A stretch of DNA of 64,000 nucleotides from Lysobacter lycopersici (GCF_007556775.1 NZ_CP041742.1:806001-870000); one strand, 5' to 3'; shown: positions 24,109 through 34,225, counted from the stretch's first letter. Translations and numbers: made by a program. Notes: a model not told the origin generated them from the sequence alone.

Positions 24109-26064
24109 ATGAAGCTGATCAAGGCGCGGGTTCGCAATTTTCGCTCTGCCGAGGACACCGGTTGGTTCGAGATTGGGCAACTAACTTGCCTAGTGGGCAA
24201 GAACGAAGCCGGAAAGACTGCCGTTCTATCAGCACTTCACGGGATCAATTCATTTTCTGGATTCAAGTACGACAAGATTCGTGACTACCCACGACGGCAT
24301 CTGGTTCGATACGACGAACGCCACGGAGAGAGCGAAGCGCGCGTTGCGTCTACTGTCTGGAAACTGTCCGCTCTCGAAAAGAGCGCCGTCGAAAAAGTGC
24401 TTGGTGAAGGCAGCTTGATTTCGGATACCGTCGAGATCGAAAGCGAGTTCGGAAGTAGCACGAATTACTGGACCATAAAGATCGATGAAGCCAAGGCCGC
24501 CAAACATCTGCTCAGTAAGCATGCTGTAAAGGGGCCTGAGCTAACAAAGTTCAGCAAGATTCAGTTCGATAACCTTGTTTCTGAGATCGATGCAGCCGAA
24601 GGACCTTCGGAGGCCTTGCTTGCGGTCAGGAAGGAAATCGCAACCTTCCGTGAAGGCCGAGCAACGCTCAAGGCAATTGATTTGCTGCGCGTGCCGAAAT
24701 TCTTCTATACGTCTCACTACGACCGCATGTCTGGAGAGATCTCCGTCGTCAAGCTACAAGATGACAAACAGCATGGCCGCAAGATCGAACCTGGGGATCA
24801 GATTTTTCTGGATTTCTTGGAGTACGCGGGCACTTCAATCGAGGAGCTACAAGCCAGCACTCGACTCGAAGAATTGAAGGCTAAGTGCCAAGGCGCGTCG
24901 AACGATATTACGGATGAGATTTTTGAGTTCTGGAGCCAGAACGATGCGCTCGCTGTGAATATCGAAATGGCGCAAGGACTCAAGGACGACCCGCCTCCGT
25001 TTAACAACGGCACCGTGGTCAAGATTCGTATTAACAATGCCAATCACAAGGTCGATGTGCCGCTGTCTGAGCGCAGCGCCGGATTCGTTTGGTTCTTTTC
25101 CTTCCTTGCCCAGTTCAAGCAGATGCGCAAGAAGGCGCCAGGCGCCGTCATTCTTCTAGACGAGCCAGGGCTCACGTTGCACGGCAAGGCACAAGCCGAC
25201 CTGCTCCGCTACATCATTGAGCGACTTCTCCCGCAGCATCAGGTCATCTACAGCACGCACTCGCCGTTCATGGTGCCCGCGGAACGACTTGAGGATGTTC
25301 GCGTGGTTGAAGACGTTGTTGAACGCGACGAGCGCAACAGGCCGGTTATCAAGGGTACGAAGGTATCAGCAGACGTACTTACCGTTGACAAGGACACCTT
25401 GTTCCCGCTCCAAGCCCATCTCGGCTACGAAGTTACTCAGGCGCTATTCATCGGTGCGAACACTCTGCTGGTCGAGGGACCATCAGACATTCTGTATCTA
25501 CAAGTGGCTTCACATGCGCTGAAAACACGCAAGCGCGAAGGCTTGGATACCCGATGGACGATCTGTCCGTCTGGTGGCATCGACAAGGTGCAGTCATTCG
25601 CATCGCTGTTTAGCGGAAAAGGAATCAACATCGCTGCACTTTGTGACTACGGTAGCGGCGACAAGAGCAAGGTTCAACGCCTGCGCACATCGCAGATCTT
25701 GAAAACTGAAGGGATTCTTGTTGCGACCGACTACACAGGCAAGAATGAAAGCGACATCGAAGACTTCTTCAGTCCCGAGTTGTTCGCCGACGTTGTGAAC
25801 GGCGCATATGGGCTGAAGGGAAAAGCAACTCTGAAGGCAGGAGACTTCACGAAGGAAGGCGCACTTGAAAGGCAGGTCAAGCAAGCCGAAGCGCTGTTCA
25901 ATTTGATGGACAGCTCAATTCCTGAATTCGATCACTTCACCCCTGCGTCTTGGCTGCTGAACAATCAAGATTTGTTGTCGAAAGACACGGCCGCAGTAAA
26001 TGAATCGCTTGATCGCTTTGAGCAAGCCTTCAAGGCATTGAACGCACTCCTGCCGCCCAAGTAG
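24109..26064 (+). CDS. OLD-family endonuclease (ABC-type ATPase plus TOPRIM)
   Basis: 651 residues from the ATG at 24109, with CGGGGGA upstream. The N-terminal ATPase has Walker A GKNEAGKT (30-37), a signature-like LSERSAGF, Walker B AVILLDEP and the H-loop STHSPFM. The C-terminal half carries TOPRIM motifs (TLLVEGPSDILYL, then ALCDYGSGDKSK). OLD proteins are ATP-dependent nucleases, the P2 prototype excluding phage lambda. Class 2 members partner a UvrD-like GajB helicase in Gabija, but no helicase gene follows here, so this is a stand-alone (class 1-like) member. Codon use is AT-richer than the core, consistent with acquisition, and it is a plausible antiphage gene. Confidence 0.88.
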   Translation: MKLIKARVRNFRSAEDTGWFEIGQLTCLVGKNEAGKTAVLSALHGINSFSGFKYDKIRDYPRRHLVRYDERHGESEARVASTVWKLSALEKSAVEKVLGEGSLISDTVEIESEFGSSTNYWTIKIDEAKAAKHLLSKHAVKGPELTKFSKIQFDNLVSEIDAAEGPSEALLAVRKEIATFREGRATLKAIDLLRVPKFFYTSHYDRMSGEISVVKLQDDKQHGRKIEPGDQIFLDFLEYAGTSIEELQASTRLEELKAKCQGASNDITDEIFEFWSQNDALAVNIEMAQGLKDDPPPFNNGTVVKIRINNANHKVDVPLSERSAGFVWFFSFLAQFKQMRKKAPGAVILLDEPGLTLHGKAQADLLRYIIERLLPQHQVIYSTHSPFMVPAERLEDVRVVEDVVERDERNRPVIKGTKVSADVLTVDKDTLFPLQAHLGYEVTQALFIGANTLLVEGPSDILYLQVASHALKTRKREGLDTRWTICPSGGIDKVQSFASLFSGKGINIAALCDYGSGDKSKVQRLRTSQILKTEGILVATDYTGKNESDIEDFFSPELFADVVNGAYGLKGKATLKAGDFTKEGALERQVKQAEALFNLMDSSIPEFDHFTPASWLLNNQDLLSKDTAAVNESLDRFEQAFKALNALLPPK

Positions 26065-26344
26065 CGGCAGGGGCTTCGGGTTGCCCTCTCTCCGCCGCGC
26101 GAGCATTACCTTGACGCTCCCCGGCTGCGCAGGCTTTGGGCGTGAAAGGCCGAACCAAGGGCAAGGACCAAGTATCGTGAGCACCCTCTCGGGCATTGAA
26201 CGCGGCTCTGCTCGGATTACTTCACGCGAAAGTCTTCTCGGTCGCTTGCGGCAATCCCTCCGAGATGGTTCAACTCTGCCTTTGTCAGTAGTCGGCTACC
26301 AAGCCGACGTATGACCGGACCCAGCAGGCGGGGCGTGTTACGAC
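26065..26344. other. Non-coding stretch between the OLD gene and repeat copy B
   Basis: About 280 bp with no convincing frame on either strand and no recognised repeat, terminator or promoter. Confidence 0.4.
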
Positions 26345-26927
26345 CGCTTAGGGTCGCATCAGGGCAAATCTTCTAGCGGGCGTAGTGAACAAATTCTCCA
26401 GATCGAGCGAGGCCCAATCCGCTCCATCGCCTTCAGTGAAAATTCTTATCCAGGACCGCGGAACCTTCCCATATTGCCTCGCCAGTAATAAGGCCATCCT
26501 TTTCTTGCCAGCAACGCGCGGCGTTGACGATGGGTTCCCATCCCGCGCGGCCCCGCAGGCAAGTGCCAAACCTCGCGTCGACGGGGGCGGCAGGTACGGG
26601 GCAGGCTGGCGCCATTAGGACTTTTCCTATCCGACCTTGGCACCTTGCCTGATGCTTCTCGGCCATGCTCAAGCGCACGCTGGCTCTGCCAGCAACGTGA
26701 TCGAGGCACCGGGCCGTAGGCTTCACCCCTGTTCCTGAGGCCACTCGTTGCCAGATGCGGGCCGCAGGATGCGGCTGCTGGCTCATCCCTGGGTCGGAGC
26801 CGTTTTGATGACCACAGACGAATACCTCGACGCCTTGCGGGCTGCAGCGCACGCCGGTGATCGCAAAGCGGCTGCATTCCTCGATCGCTATGCCTCGCGC
26901 CTGGTCGAACTACCGTCGCTGCCGTCT
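26345..26927. repeat. 0.58-kb dispersed repeat, copy B
   Basis: Same orientation and near-identical sequence to 9836-10418, about 16.5 kb away. The leading about 460 bp appears non-coding. The end covers the first 120 bp of the small gene starting at 26808. Copy B keeps the extra A at about 26868 that leaves this gene open. Together the copies bracket the RHS toxin, the tRNA-Leu fragment and the OLD gene. Confidence 0.85.
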
Positions 26928-27011
26928 TTGTCAAACGTAGCTGCGACATCGCATCCAGCCATTGGGCAATACAACATGGCGAATTTCTGCTGCGCATTGA
27001 TCCGCGGCTGA
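26808..27011 (+). CDS. Small hypothetical protein carried by the dispersed repeat
   Basis: 67 residues from the ATG at 26808 (GGAGC about 6 bp upstream). Charged amphipathic helices (MTTDEYLDALRAAAHAGDRK, AAAFLDRYASRLVELPS) precede a less conserved tail with a cysteine pair (NFCCALIRG). No family recognised. A frameshifted relative lies at 10300 and a diverged tail at 11730, so it behaves like a gene multiplied with a mobile or recombining repeat. Confidence 0.5.
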   Translation: MTTDEYLDALRAAAHAGDRKAAAFLDRYASRLVELPSLPSLSNVAATSHPAIGQYNMANFCCALIRG

Positions 27012-27091
27012 ACACCAGAGGCAGCGTTCGGTATGAAACGCCTCACCGCCCCTTAACGTGGCGCGCACATGCCAGAACGGATCATTTCAGG

Positions 27092-28303
27092 ATGGATCTC
27101 AAGAGCGGTTATCCGTATTGGGCCGTCAAGAGCGGCCTCATCCACTCGTTCCCGAAACTGACCCGCGACAATAGTTGCGAGGTCGCGGTAATTGGCGGCG
27201 GGATCAGTGGCGCGCTCATTGCGGACGAATTGGCCACCCACGGCCATGACGTGATGGTTCTGGAAGAAAGGGATATCGCCTGGGGAAGCACATCGGCAAG
27301 CACGGCCCTGATTCAGTACGAGATCGATACGCATTTGATCGACCTCGCAAGCATGTTCGGCGATGAACAAGCGAAGCTCGCTTACAACAGCTGCCTTGTC
27401 GCCGTGGAGTCCTTTGCTGCCATCGCAGCCCGCGTCAAGGGAATTGGCTTCAGGAGGATGCAAAGCGTGTACTTCGCTTCCAGTCGCTCGGATTCCATCA
27501 CGCTGAAGGAAGAGTTCCTTGCCAGGGAACGGACTGGACTACCGGTCTCGTGGCTGGATCGTGAAGGCTTGTCCGAACGATTCGGGATCGACGCACCTGC
27601 CGCCATTCTTTCCAGGACTGCAGCCGTGGTCGATCCCTATCGCATGACCTACCGGCTGTTGGCAGCCTGGAAACGGCGCGGAATGCCCGTTTACGATCGT
27701 AGCCGCGTGGTCGATATCGTTGTTCGCCCTCGATCGGTTCAACTGCAAACGGAAGAAGGGTTCCACGTCACCGCCAAACATGTCGTCATGGCAACGGGTT
27801 ACGCCGCACAATCCCTGCTCAAGCAACGCATCGCCAGAAACCGCAGCAGTTATGCATACGTCACCGATCCCATCGATCGAACCGTGCTCGGACCCCTCCG
27901 TGACGCCATGCTCTGGGAGACGGCTCGGCCTTACCTCTACATGCGCACGACCTCCGACGGTCGAGTAATAGTCGGCGGTGAAGACGACAGCATCGATATT
28001 CCTGCGCGGCGCGACGCACGCGTGGCCAAGAAGGCCCACCGCCTGGCAAAACGTGTTTCCGGGATGTTCCCCCGCCTTCAGGCACGACCTGCATTTTCAT
28101 GGGCCGGCACGTTCGCGGAAACGGCCGATGGGCTACCGTTCTTCGGTGCGCACCGGCAATACGGGCCGCGCGTTCTCTTTGCCATGGCCTATGGCGGAAA
28201 CGGCATTACTTATTCGGTACTTGGGGCAAGCATCTTGCGTGCTGCCATCGAGCGCAAGCGCCATGCGTTATTCGCCCTCTTCGGGTTCGCTCGCTTTCAC
28301 TGA
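27092..28303 (+). CDS. FAD-dependent amino-acid-oxidase-type (DAO) oxidoreductase
   Basis: 403 residues. The ADP-binding loop is at residues about 31-60 (CEVAVIGGGISGALIADEL, then VLEERDIAWGST). The C-terminus keeps the second FAD-binding part GLPFFGAHRQ and FAMAYGGNGITYSV. This is the DadA/glycine-oxidase-like family that oxidises secondary or primary amines with FAD. An N-terminal SGYPYWAVKSGLIHSFP segment resembles those of DAO enzymes annotated as gamma-glutamylputrescine-oxidase-like. The substrate cannot be fixed. It is convergent with the SDR gene downstream. Confidence 0.85.
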   Translation: MDLKSGYPYWAVKSGLIHSFPKLTRDNSCEVAVIGGGISGALIADELATHGHDVMVLEERDIAWGSTSASTALIQYEIDTHLIDLASMFGDEQAKLAYNSCLVAVESFAAIAARVKGIGFRRMQSVYFASSRSDSITLKEEFLARERTGLPVSWLDREGLSERFGIDAPAAILSRTAAVVDPYRMTYRLLAAWKRRGMPVYDRSRVVDIVVRPRSVQLQTEEGFHVTAKHVVMATGYAAQSLLKQRIARNRSSYAYVTDPIDRTVLGPLRDAMLWETARPYLYMRTTSDGRVIVGGEDDSIDIPARRDARVAKKAHRLAKRVSGMFPRLQARPAFSWAGTFAETADGLPFFGAHRQYGPRVLFAMAYGGNGITYSVLGASILRAAIERKRHALFALFGFARFH

Positions 28304-28326
28304 AGGCATTTGATGAAAGGGCTGCG

Positions 28327-29337
28327 CTAACCTTTTGGTCCGCCCATGACCGGCAACACGACCCCGTTCACGTAAGACGCCGTTACCGGAGACGCTAGAA
28401 ATACAAACGCAGGCGAAAGCTCCTCGGGCTGTGCAGGTCGCCGCATGGCGCTGTCCTTGCCGAATTCGGCGACTTTTCCGGCGGGCTTGTCGGCCGGATT
28501 GAACGGCGTCCACACCGGGCCCGGCGCCACGGCATTGACGCGAATGCCCCGGTCCAGAAGGTTTGCAGCAAGGGCCTTGGTGAAGGCGTGGATCGCGCCC
28601 TTCGTCGCCGAATAATCGATCAGCTTTGGACTGCCGAACAAACCCGTCACCGAGCCAGTATTCACGATCGAAGCGCCGGCTTGCATGTGCGGAAGTGCCG
28701 CACGCGCCATATAGAAATATCCAGCGATATTGGTCTGCAAGGTTTCCTGCAAGTGATCGTCGCTGATGTCCTCCAGCTTGTCCGCATGCAGCTGGAAACC
28801 GGCATTGTTGACCAGGACATCGAGACGGCCGAAGGCTTTGACCGTTTTATCGACGGCATGTTTGCAGAAGGCCGAATCGCGTACGTCGCCGGCGATCACG
28901 ATGGCATGCCGGCCTTCCTTCTTCACCCAGCGTGCGGTTTCCTCTGCGTCCTCGTGTTCATCCAAGTGCAGGATGGCTACATCCGCGCCTTCGCGCGCGA
29001 ATAACACCGCTACTGCGCGGCCGATACCCGAATCCGCCCCGGTGACGATCGTGGCCATGCCTTCGAGCTTGCCGCTACCGCGATAGTCGGGTGCCTCGAA
29101 ACGCGGCACCAACGCGAGATCGGATTCGCGGCCCGGCTTGGCGAGGTGCTGCGCTGGCATCCGGCCGGGTTGCTTGCGCGCACCAGCCTGCACGGCCTTT
29201 TTCGATTCGGGCTTGGGCTTGCGCTTCGCATCCTTGGCATCGATCTCCCGTTGCAGTTCCCGCTGGCCGGCAACTGTCCGCTTAGCGGCCTTCGTAGTGG
29301 AAACCGATGTCCGCTTGCTGGCCTTGTGCGTCGCCAT
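28327..29337 (-). CDS. SDR-family oxidoreductase with Lys-rich N-terminal tail
   Basis: 336 residues. The first about 75 residues are basic and low-complexity (ASKRTSVSTTKAAKRTVAGQ). The Rossmann domain then begins (ATIVTGADSGIGRAVAVLFA) and continues with NNAGFQ, a catalytic Ser in NTGSVTG and the YSATK active-site pair. The C-terminus matches YghA-type enzymes (VAPGPVWTPFNPADKPAGKV). It starts 3 bp after the ku stop, so it is the last gene of a ligD-ku-SDR operon. The basic tail resembles those of DNA-associated proteins. Whether it works with the NHEJ pair or only shares its regulation is unknown. Confidence 0.85.
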   Translation of the reverse strand: MATHKASKRTSVSTTKAAKRTVAGQRELQREIDAKDAKRKPKPESKKAVQAGARKQPGRMPAQHLAKPGRESDLALVPRFEAPDYRGSGKLEGMATIVTGADSGIGRAVAVLFAREGADVAILHLDEHEDAEETARWVKKEGRHAIVIAGDVRDSAFCKHAVDKTVKAFGRLDVLVNNAGFQLHADKLEDISDDHLQETLQTNIAGYFYMARAALPHMQAGASIVNTGSVTGLFGSPKLIDYSATKGAIHAFTKALAANLLDRGIRVNAVAPGPVWTPFNPADKPAGKVAEFGKDSAMRRPAQPEELSPAFVFLASPVTASYVNGVVLPVMGGPKG

Positions 29338-29340
29338 ACG

Positions 29341-30225
29341 TCAGCCCGCCTTGCGCTTCGTCGCGGCCTTCTTCGCCGCATTGGCGGGCGTTTTCCTCGC
29401 AGCAGCCTTTGCGGCTGTGCTTCCATCTTTCTTGCCCAAGCTCTTTTGCAGCAGCGCCACGAAATCGACCACGTTGGTCGCGGCACCCTCCTGTGCCTCC
29501 TCAGGCTCCTCCAGCACCTTGGTGGTCTTGCCCTTCTGTTTGATGCGCTTGCGGATGATCTCGGACAACCGCGCGCGAAACTCGTCGTGATAATCGTCCG
29601 GATTCCACTTGGTGGCCATCGATTCCACAAGCTGCGTAGCCATGGTCAATTCCTTGGCCGTCACTCGGTAGTCGCCGCTCTTGCCTTGCGGCAGCTTGTA
29701 TTCGCCCGGCTCCACCAACTCTTGCGGGTAGCGCATCATCACCAGTACCAGCGCGTCCTTCAGTGGCATTACCGCCGACAGGTATTCACGAGTACGAATC
29801 ACCACCCTTGCGACGCCGATCTTCTTCGCCTTGACAAGAGTTTCGCGCAGCAAGACATAGCCCTTCTCGGCCTTCTTGCCGGGCACGAGCACGTAGGGTT
29901 TCTCGAAATAGCGGATATCAATCGCATCCTCGTCGACGAAGGCCTCGATCTCCACCGATTCGTGTGTTTCTGGTGCCGCGGAGGCGATGTCCTCCTTTTC
30001 GATCACGACGTAGCTGCCCTTGTCGTATTCGAAGGCCTTGATGATGTCCTTCCACGGCACTTCCTCGCCGGTGTCGGCATTGACCCGCTCGTAGCGAATT
30101 GGCTTGCGATCGCGGGCATCGAGCATGCGGAACGACAGGTCCGTGGATCGCGTCCCCGGCATTAGCGATACTGGGACATTGAGCAGGCCGAAGCTGAGAT
30201 TGCCGGTCCAGATCGGGCGCGCCAT
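29341..30225 (-). CDS. ku: Non-homologous end-joining protein Ku
   Basis: 294 residues, the usual bacterial Ku size. The N-terminus MARPIWTGNLSFGLLNVPVS and the segments GEEVPWKDIIKAFEY and YVLLRETLVKAKKIGVARVV are conserved in bacterial Ku. The last about 45 residues form a lysine/alanine-rich tail that helps DNA sliding. The Ku homodimer rings broken DNA ends and recruits LigD, encoded 61 bp upstream on the same strand. Confidence 0.95.
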   Translation of the reverse strand: MARPIWTGNLSFGLLNVPVSLMPGTRSTDLSFRMLDARDRKPIRYERVNADTGEEVPWKDIIKAFEYDKGSYVVIEKEDIASAAPETHESVEIEAFVDEDAIDIRYFEKPYVLVPGKKAEKGYVLLRETLVKAKKIGVARVVIRTREYLSAVMPLKDALVLVMMRYPQELVEPGEYKLPQGKSGDYRVTAKELTMATQLVESMATKWNPDDYHDEFRARLSEIIRKRIKQKGKTTKVLEEPEEAQEGAATNVVDFVALLQKSLGKKDGSTAAKAAARKTPANAAKKAATKRKAG

Positions 30226-30286
30226 GGCGAAGCCTCGTGGGGTCGGGCGTTCCAGCCTGCGCTAGCCCCTGTCGTCGTACCGTGAC

Positions 30287-32818
30287 CTAGGCCGACAGCG
30301 TCTGCCGGATTCGTTCGATTCCAGCCCAGGGATGCGATTTCAGCCGCTTCAGACGCGCCTGTGCATTGCGGATGTCGAACGCATGCCCACTGGCGACCTT
30401 GCCCAACTCCTCCCAGCGCAACGGCATCGCCACTGGCGCGCCGGGACGCGCACGCGCAGAGAAGCTGGCCACGCTTGTAGCCCCGCGCCCATTGCGCAGC
30501 CAGTCGATGAAGATGCGGCCCCTGCGGAGTTTCTTCGAAGCGGTAGCGACATAGCGCAGCGGATCGGCCTCGCGCGTCGCTTCTGCGACCGCCTCGGCGA
30601 ATGCGCGCGCACGTTCCCAAGGCGCGGCCGGCGCCAGCGGCACGACGAGGTGCAGGCCTTTGCCGCCGCTGGTGCGGACGAAGGATTCCAGCCCGGCCTG
30701 CTGCAGGTAGCCGCGCAGTTGCCGGGCCGCGGCGACCACGTCCTTCCATGCCACCGCCGCGTCGGGATCCAAGTCGAACACCAGCCGGTCGCAACGTTCG
30801 ATGTCGTCGATATGTGTGCCCCAGGGATGGAACTCGATGCTGTTGAACTGCACCAGTTCCATCACGCTCGCCGCATCCTCGGCCACGAGGTAATCCTCGG
30901 TGCCGCCATCAGATTCCTCGATAGGCACGCGCGAGACCAGTTCGAAACCGGGGGTGGCGTGCTTCTGGAAGAAGCATTGCGCACCGATGCCGCCGGGGCA
31001 GCGCACCACCGACAGCGGCCGGTTCGCGATCTCCGGTAGCAGCCAGTCCATCACCGTGGCGTAGTAGTCGGCGAGTTCCCGCTTGTCGATGCCGTCGTCG
31101 GGGAACAGCAGCTTGTCCGGGCTGGTCAGGGTGGGCGGCTGCCGGGTTTTGGGCGTGGTCTTGCGCCGCACGGTTCTCTTCGTTGCCACCTTCTTCTCTC
31201 CCGGGCCATTGGAGCCTCGATCGCTGTCAGTCAACGAGGCAATGGATTTGTCGGGTCGCAACGCCTTGAAACTAGCCTGACGGAGCAGGCCGCGTCCTCC
31301 GATGCCGCGTTCGAACACCTCGACCACGAACAACGGTTTCGGCAACCACTTGGCCTGACGCAGATCGGTATCATTCTCGGGCACATGGACGACCGGCGTA
31401 TTACCGCCTTTGCCGCGGAGCGCCTTTCCCAGTTCGCGCAATTGTGCGTCGCTGAAGCCACTGCCCACGCGGCCCACATAGCGCCAGCCATGCTGTTTGT
31501 CGGGCGTCGCCAGCAGCAGCGAGCCGATGCCAGCTCTGCTGCCCTTTGGCGGCGTGTAACCGATAACCGCGTATTCCGCACTGGCCAAGGCCTTGCACTT
31601 GCGCCAGTCGTCGCCACGGCCGGAATGCGAGATCGCATCCACGCGCTTGGAGACGATCCCTTCGAACCCTGCCTTCACCGCAGCCTTGAATGCCTCGGCA
31701 CCTTGGCCCACGCCATGCGAGCTGTAACCCAGTGCCATGGGCGCCTTCGCCAGCAAGCGTTCCAGCAAAGCCTTGCGTGCGATCAAGCCGACCTTCGACA
31801 GGTCGATGCCATCCACGTACAGGAGATCGAACAGCATGCAGCGCAACTGGCCTTGGCGCTCACCCGAAAGCACCTGCTGCAGCAGGTTGAAATCCTCGCG
31901 GCTGCCGCGGCTCGTGACCAGTTCGCCATCCACAATGGCATCGCGCAGGCCGAGCGTGGCGAGCGCATCGCGCACTTCCGGCACGCGTTCAGTCCAATTC
32001 AGGCCATTGCGCGACCACAGCGTTGCTACGCCTTTGCGAATCGCGCCGAGTAGACGGTAACCGTCCCATTTCAGTTCGTGCAGCCAGTCGTCGCCCTGCG
32101 GCGGCGCATCAACCAGCCGCGCGAGTTGCGGCGCTGGCAGTTTCGCCGGCATCGCGCGCTTGCGCGCACTAGGCAGCGCGGCGGCTTCGGCCTGCCAGTC
32201 GATGCGGGAAGCGCGCTTCGGTGTTGCCTTTTCGGCGGCTGGAATGCGTTTATTCGCCCCGAGGCGCCGCGCACGGCGCACATCCTCTGTCGGTGGCGGG
32301 GTCACGCCCTGTAGCAAGTCGTCGGCTTCCTTTGGTGCGGCCCAAGCATCGTCCTGCTTGAACAACAGCCATTGCGGTTGTCGCGCCGGCTTGCCCGAGC
32401 GCACCAGATGCCAGCCACCCTTGAGGCGTTCGCCGTGCAGTTCGAAACGCAGATGGCCCTTGGCCAGTTGCGCTGCTACGTCGCCTTCAGTGGTCCATGT
32501 GCCACGATCAAACAGGGCCACATGGCCACCACCGTATTGGCCCTTCGGGATGTCGCCCTCGAAGCTGGCATACCCCAGCGGATGGTCTTCGACCTCCACT
32601 GCCATGCGCTTTACCTTCGGATCGAAACTCGGGCCTTTCGGAACAGCCCAACTCTTCAGGGTGTTGCCGACCTGGAGGCGGAAGTCGTAGTGGCGATGGC
32701 TCGCATGGTGCAGTTGAACGACAAAGATAGGACGCCCGCCTGGCCTGAGGCGGGGCGGGCGAACTGCGGGCTCCGGCGTCTTTCCAAACTGACGCTTGCG
32801 GGCATATTCCTCAAGCAC
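30287..32818 (-). CDS. ligD: DNA ligase D (phosphoesterase-ligase-polymerase)
   Basis: 843 residues with the three NHEJ domains in the order phosphoesterase, ligase, polymerase. The first is a 3'-phosphoesterase (QLHHASHRHYDFRLQ, DHPLGYASFEGDIPKGQYGG). The ATP-dependent ligase has nucleophile Lys in KWDGYR and later GFEGIVSKRVD. The C-terminal primase/polymerase has DLDPD and SGGKGLHLVVPL. LigD fills and seals ends held by Ku. Arg/Lys/Thr-rich linkers join the ligase and polymerase parts. The gene is the first of the ligD-ku-SDR operon. Confidence 0.95.
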   Translation of the reverse strand: MLEEYARKRQFGKTPEPAVRPPRLRPGGRPIFVVQLHHASHRHYDFRLQVGNTLKSWAVPKGPSFDPKVKRMAVEVEDHPLGYASFEGDIPKGQYGGGHVALFDRGTWTTEGDVAAQLAKGHLRFELHGERLKGGWHLVRSGKPARQPQWLLFKQDDAWAAPKEADDLLQGVTPPPTEDVRRARRLGANKRIPAAEKATPKRASRIDWQAEAAALPSARKRAMPAKLPAPQLARLVDAPPQGDDWLHELKWDGYRLLGAIRKGVATLWSRNGLNWTERVPEVRDALATLGLRDAIVDGELVTSRGSREDFNLLQQVLSGERQGQLRCMLFDLLYVDGIDLSKVGLIARKALLERLLAKAPMALGYSSHGVGQGAEAFKAAVKAGFEGIVSKRVDAISHSGRGDDWRKCKALASAEYAVIGYTPPKGSRAGIGSLLLATPDKQHGWRYVGRVGSGFSDAQLRELGKALRGKGGNTPVVHVPENDTDLRQAKWLPKPLFVVEVFERGIGGRGLLRQASFKALRPDKSIASLTDSDRGSNGPGEKKVATKRTVRRKTTPKTRQPPTLTSPDKLLFPDDGIDKRELADYYATVMDWLLPEIANRPLSVVRCPGGIGAQCFFQKHATPGFELVSRVPIEESDGGTEDYLVAEDAASVMELVQFNSIEFHPWGTHIDDIERCDRLVFDLDPDAAVAWKDVVAAARQLRGYLQQAGLESFVRTSGGKGLHLVVPLAPAAPWERARAFAEAVAEATREADPLRYVATASKKLRRGRIFIDWLRNGRGATSVASFSARARPGAPVAMPLRWEELGKVASGHAFDIRNAQARLKRLKSHPWAGIERIRQTLSA

Positions 32819-32844
32819 GGACGTGGGGACTCCAATTCAGCGCG

Positions 32845-33030
32845 TCAGTGATGGGAGCTCTTGGAATGGCTGCTGCTTTTCTTGCCGCCACCATCCTGTT
32901 TGTTGACGGTCGCCCATGCGATGCGTTCGGCCGACTTTTCGCTCTTGCCGGATTTCTTCTCGCTCTGCTCGATGTGAGCAGCTTGACGCTTCTGTTTGTC
33001 CGTATAGCTGGATTTGTCTCCGCGGGGCAT
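32845..33030 (-). CDS. Small basic hydrophilic protein (MPRGDKSSYTDKQKRQA type)
   Basis: 61 residues from the ATG at 33030. The motif MPRGDKSSYTDKQKRQAAHI and then AERIAWATVNKQDGGGKKS is shared by a family of small proteins often labelled plasmid-stabilisation-like and found near stress genes. It is highly charged with a serine/histidine-rich tail and no membrane segment. It lies immediately upstream of ligD on the same strand (26 bp gap), so it may be co-transcribed with the NHEJ genes. The molecular role is unknown. Confidence 0.7.
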   Translation of the reverse strand: MPRGDKSSYTDKQKRQAAHIEQSEKKSGKSEKSAERIAWATVNKQDGGGKKSSSHSKSSHH

Positions 33031-33085
33031 TGTTCTTCTCCTGGGAGTCATTGAAAGGGCAGGCTCTCACCCGCCCATAGGTGTT

Positions 33086-33238
33086 TCACTCTTGTTCGTC
33101 TCGACCAGGCGACTGTTTTCCAGACCGGTTTTCGTCGTCCTTGGCATGCTTCTGTTGTTGCTGTTGATCGGTCGTTTGGCGCTGACCCTTGTCCTGGTCC
33201 TTACGGCCTTGACCTTGTTGGTCTTGATTGTTCGGCAT
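33086..33238 (-). CDS. Very small Gln/Asp-rich hydrophilic protein
   Basis: 50 residues beginning MPNNQDQQGQGRKDQDKGQR and ending GRDEQE, with the ATG at 33238 and AAGGA about 9 bp upstream. Composition is extreme (Gln, Asp, Lys, Arg, Gly; almost no hydrophobic residues), so it should be disordered. Such proteins accompany general stress or desiccation genes. It sits between two other small hydrophilic proteins on the same strand. No enzymatic role is implied. Confidence 0.6.
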   Translation of the reverse strand: MPNNQDQQGQGRKDQDKGQRQTTDQQQQQKHAKDDENRSGKQSPGRDEQE

Positions 33239-33375
33239 CTCGATTTCCTTATTGGAAGGTGATCGAAAGTGATCACGCGAACACGATCCATCGAGGCGTG
33301 TTGTTTTATCGAGAACATGGGGTCAAAGCGCGATTAACGGATGAACAGTTCACATTACTGCAAACCACATTCATC

Positions 33376-33918
<543 letters not shown>

Positions 33919-33958
33919 TTATTACAAACTGGCCGGGAATGCCGCAAACTATGCCTAT

Positions 33959-34225
33959 TCATGGAAGTCGGTCCTTCGCACCGTTTACGCCAGACATCCG
34001 TGCGCAGCTCGCACAGCAATAGACTTTCTCATCGGATCCGATGCCATGCCCCACGATTGCGCAGGCACAATGGCCGCATCGAGGGGCAAGCTTGTGAATG
34101 GCGCATTCGAAAGAATCGAATTCCGTCTCGATGCCGGCCATTCGAATCACGAAGGTCTTGTCGTAACTATTTCCGCAAACAGCGCACGTTCCCATTTCCG
34201 CGGCCTGCCAGTTTAGTTTCGACAA
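33959..34225 (-). CDS. Small zinc-ribbon/metallothionein-like protein
   Basis: 88 residues with nine cysteines: CAVCG near residue 14, FECAIH, CGHCAC, and YCCASCA near the end. With the histidines of AIHKLAPRCGHCA they could bind two zinc ions in a rubredoxin/LIM-like arrangement. The sequence MSKLNWQAAEMGTCAVCGNS resembles prokaryotic metallothionein-type proteins. It is on the same strand as the neighbouring small stress proteins and stands alone (gaps of more than 150 bp). Confidence 0.7.
   Translation of the reverse strand: MSKLNWQAAEMGTCAVCGNSYDKTFVIRMAGIETEFDSFECAIHKLAPRCGHCACAIVGHGIGSDEKVYCCASCARMSGVNGAKDRLP

Noticed and set aside
26081-26314. 77-codon plus-strand frame after the OLD gene
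   Set aside because: No ribosome site, no recognisable features, and composition like non-coding DNA.
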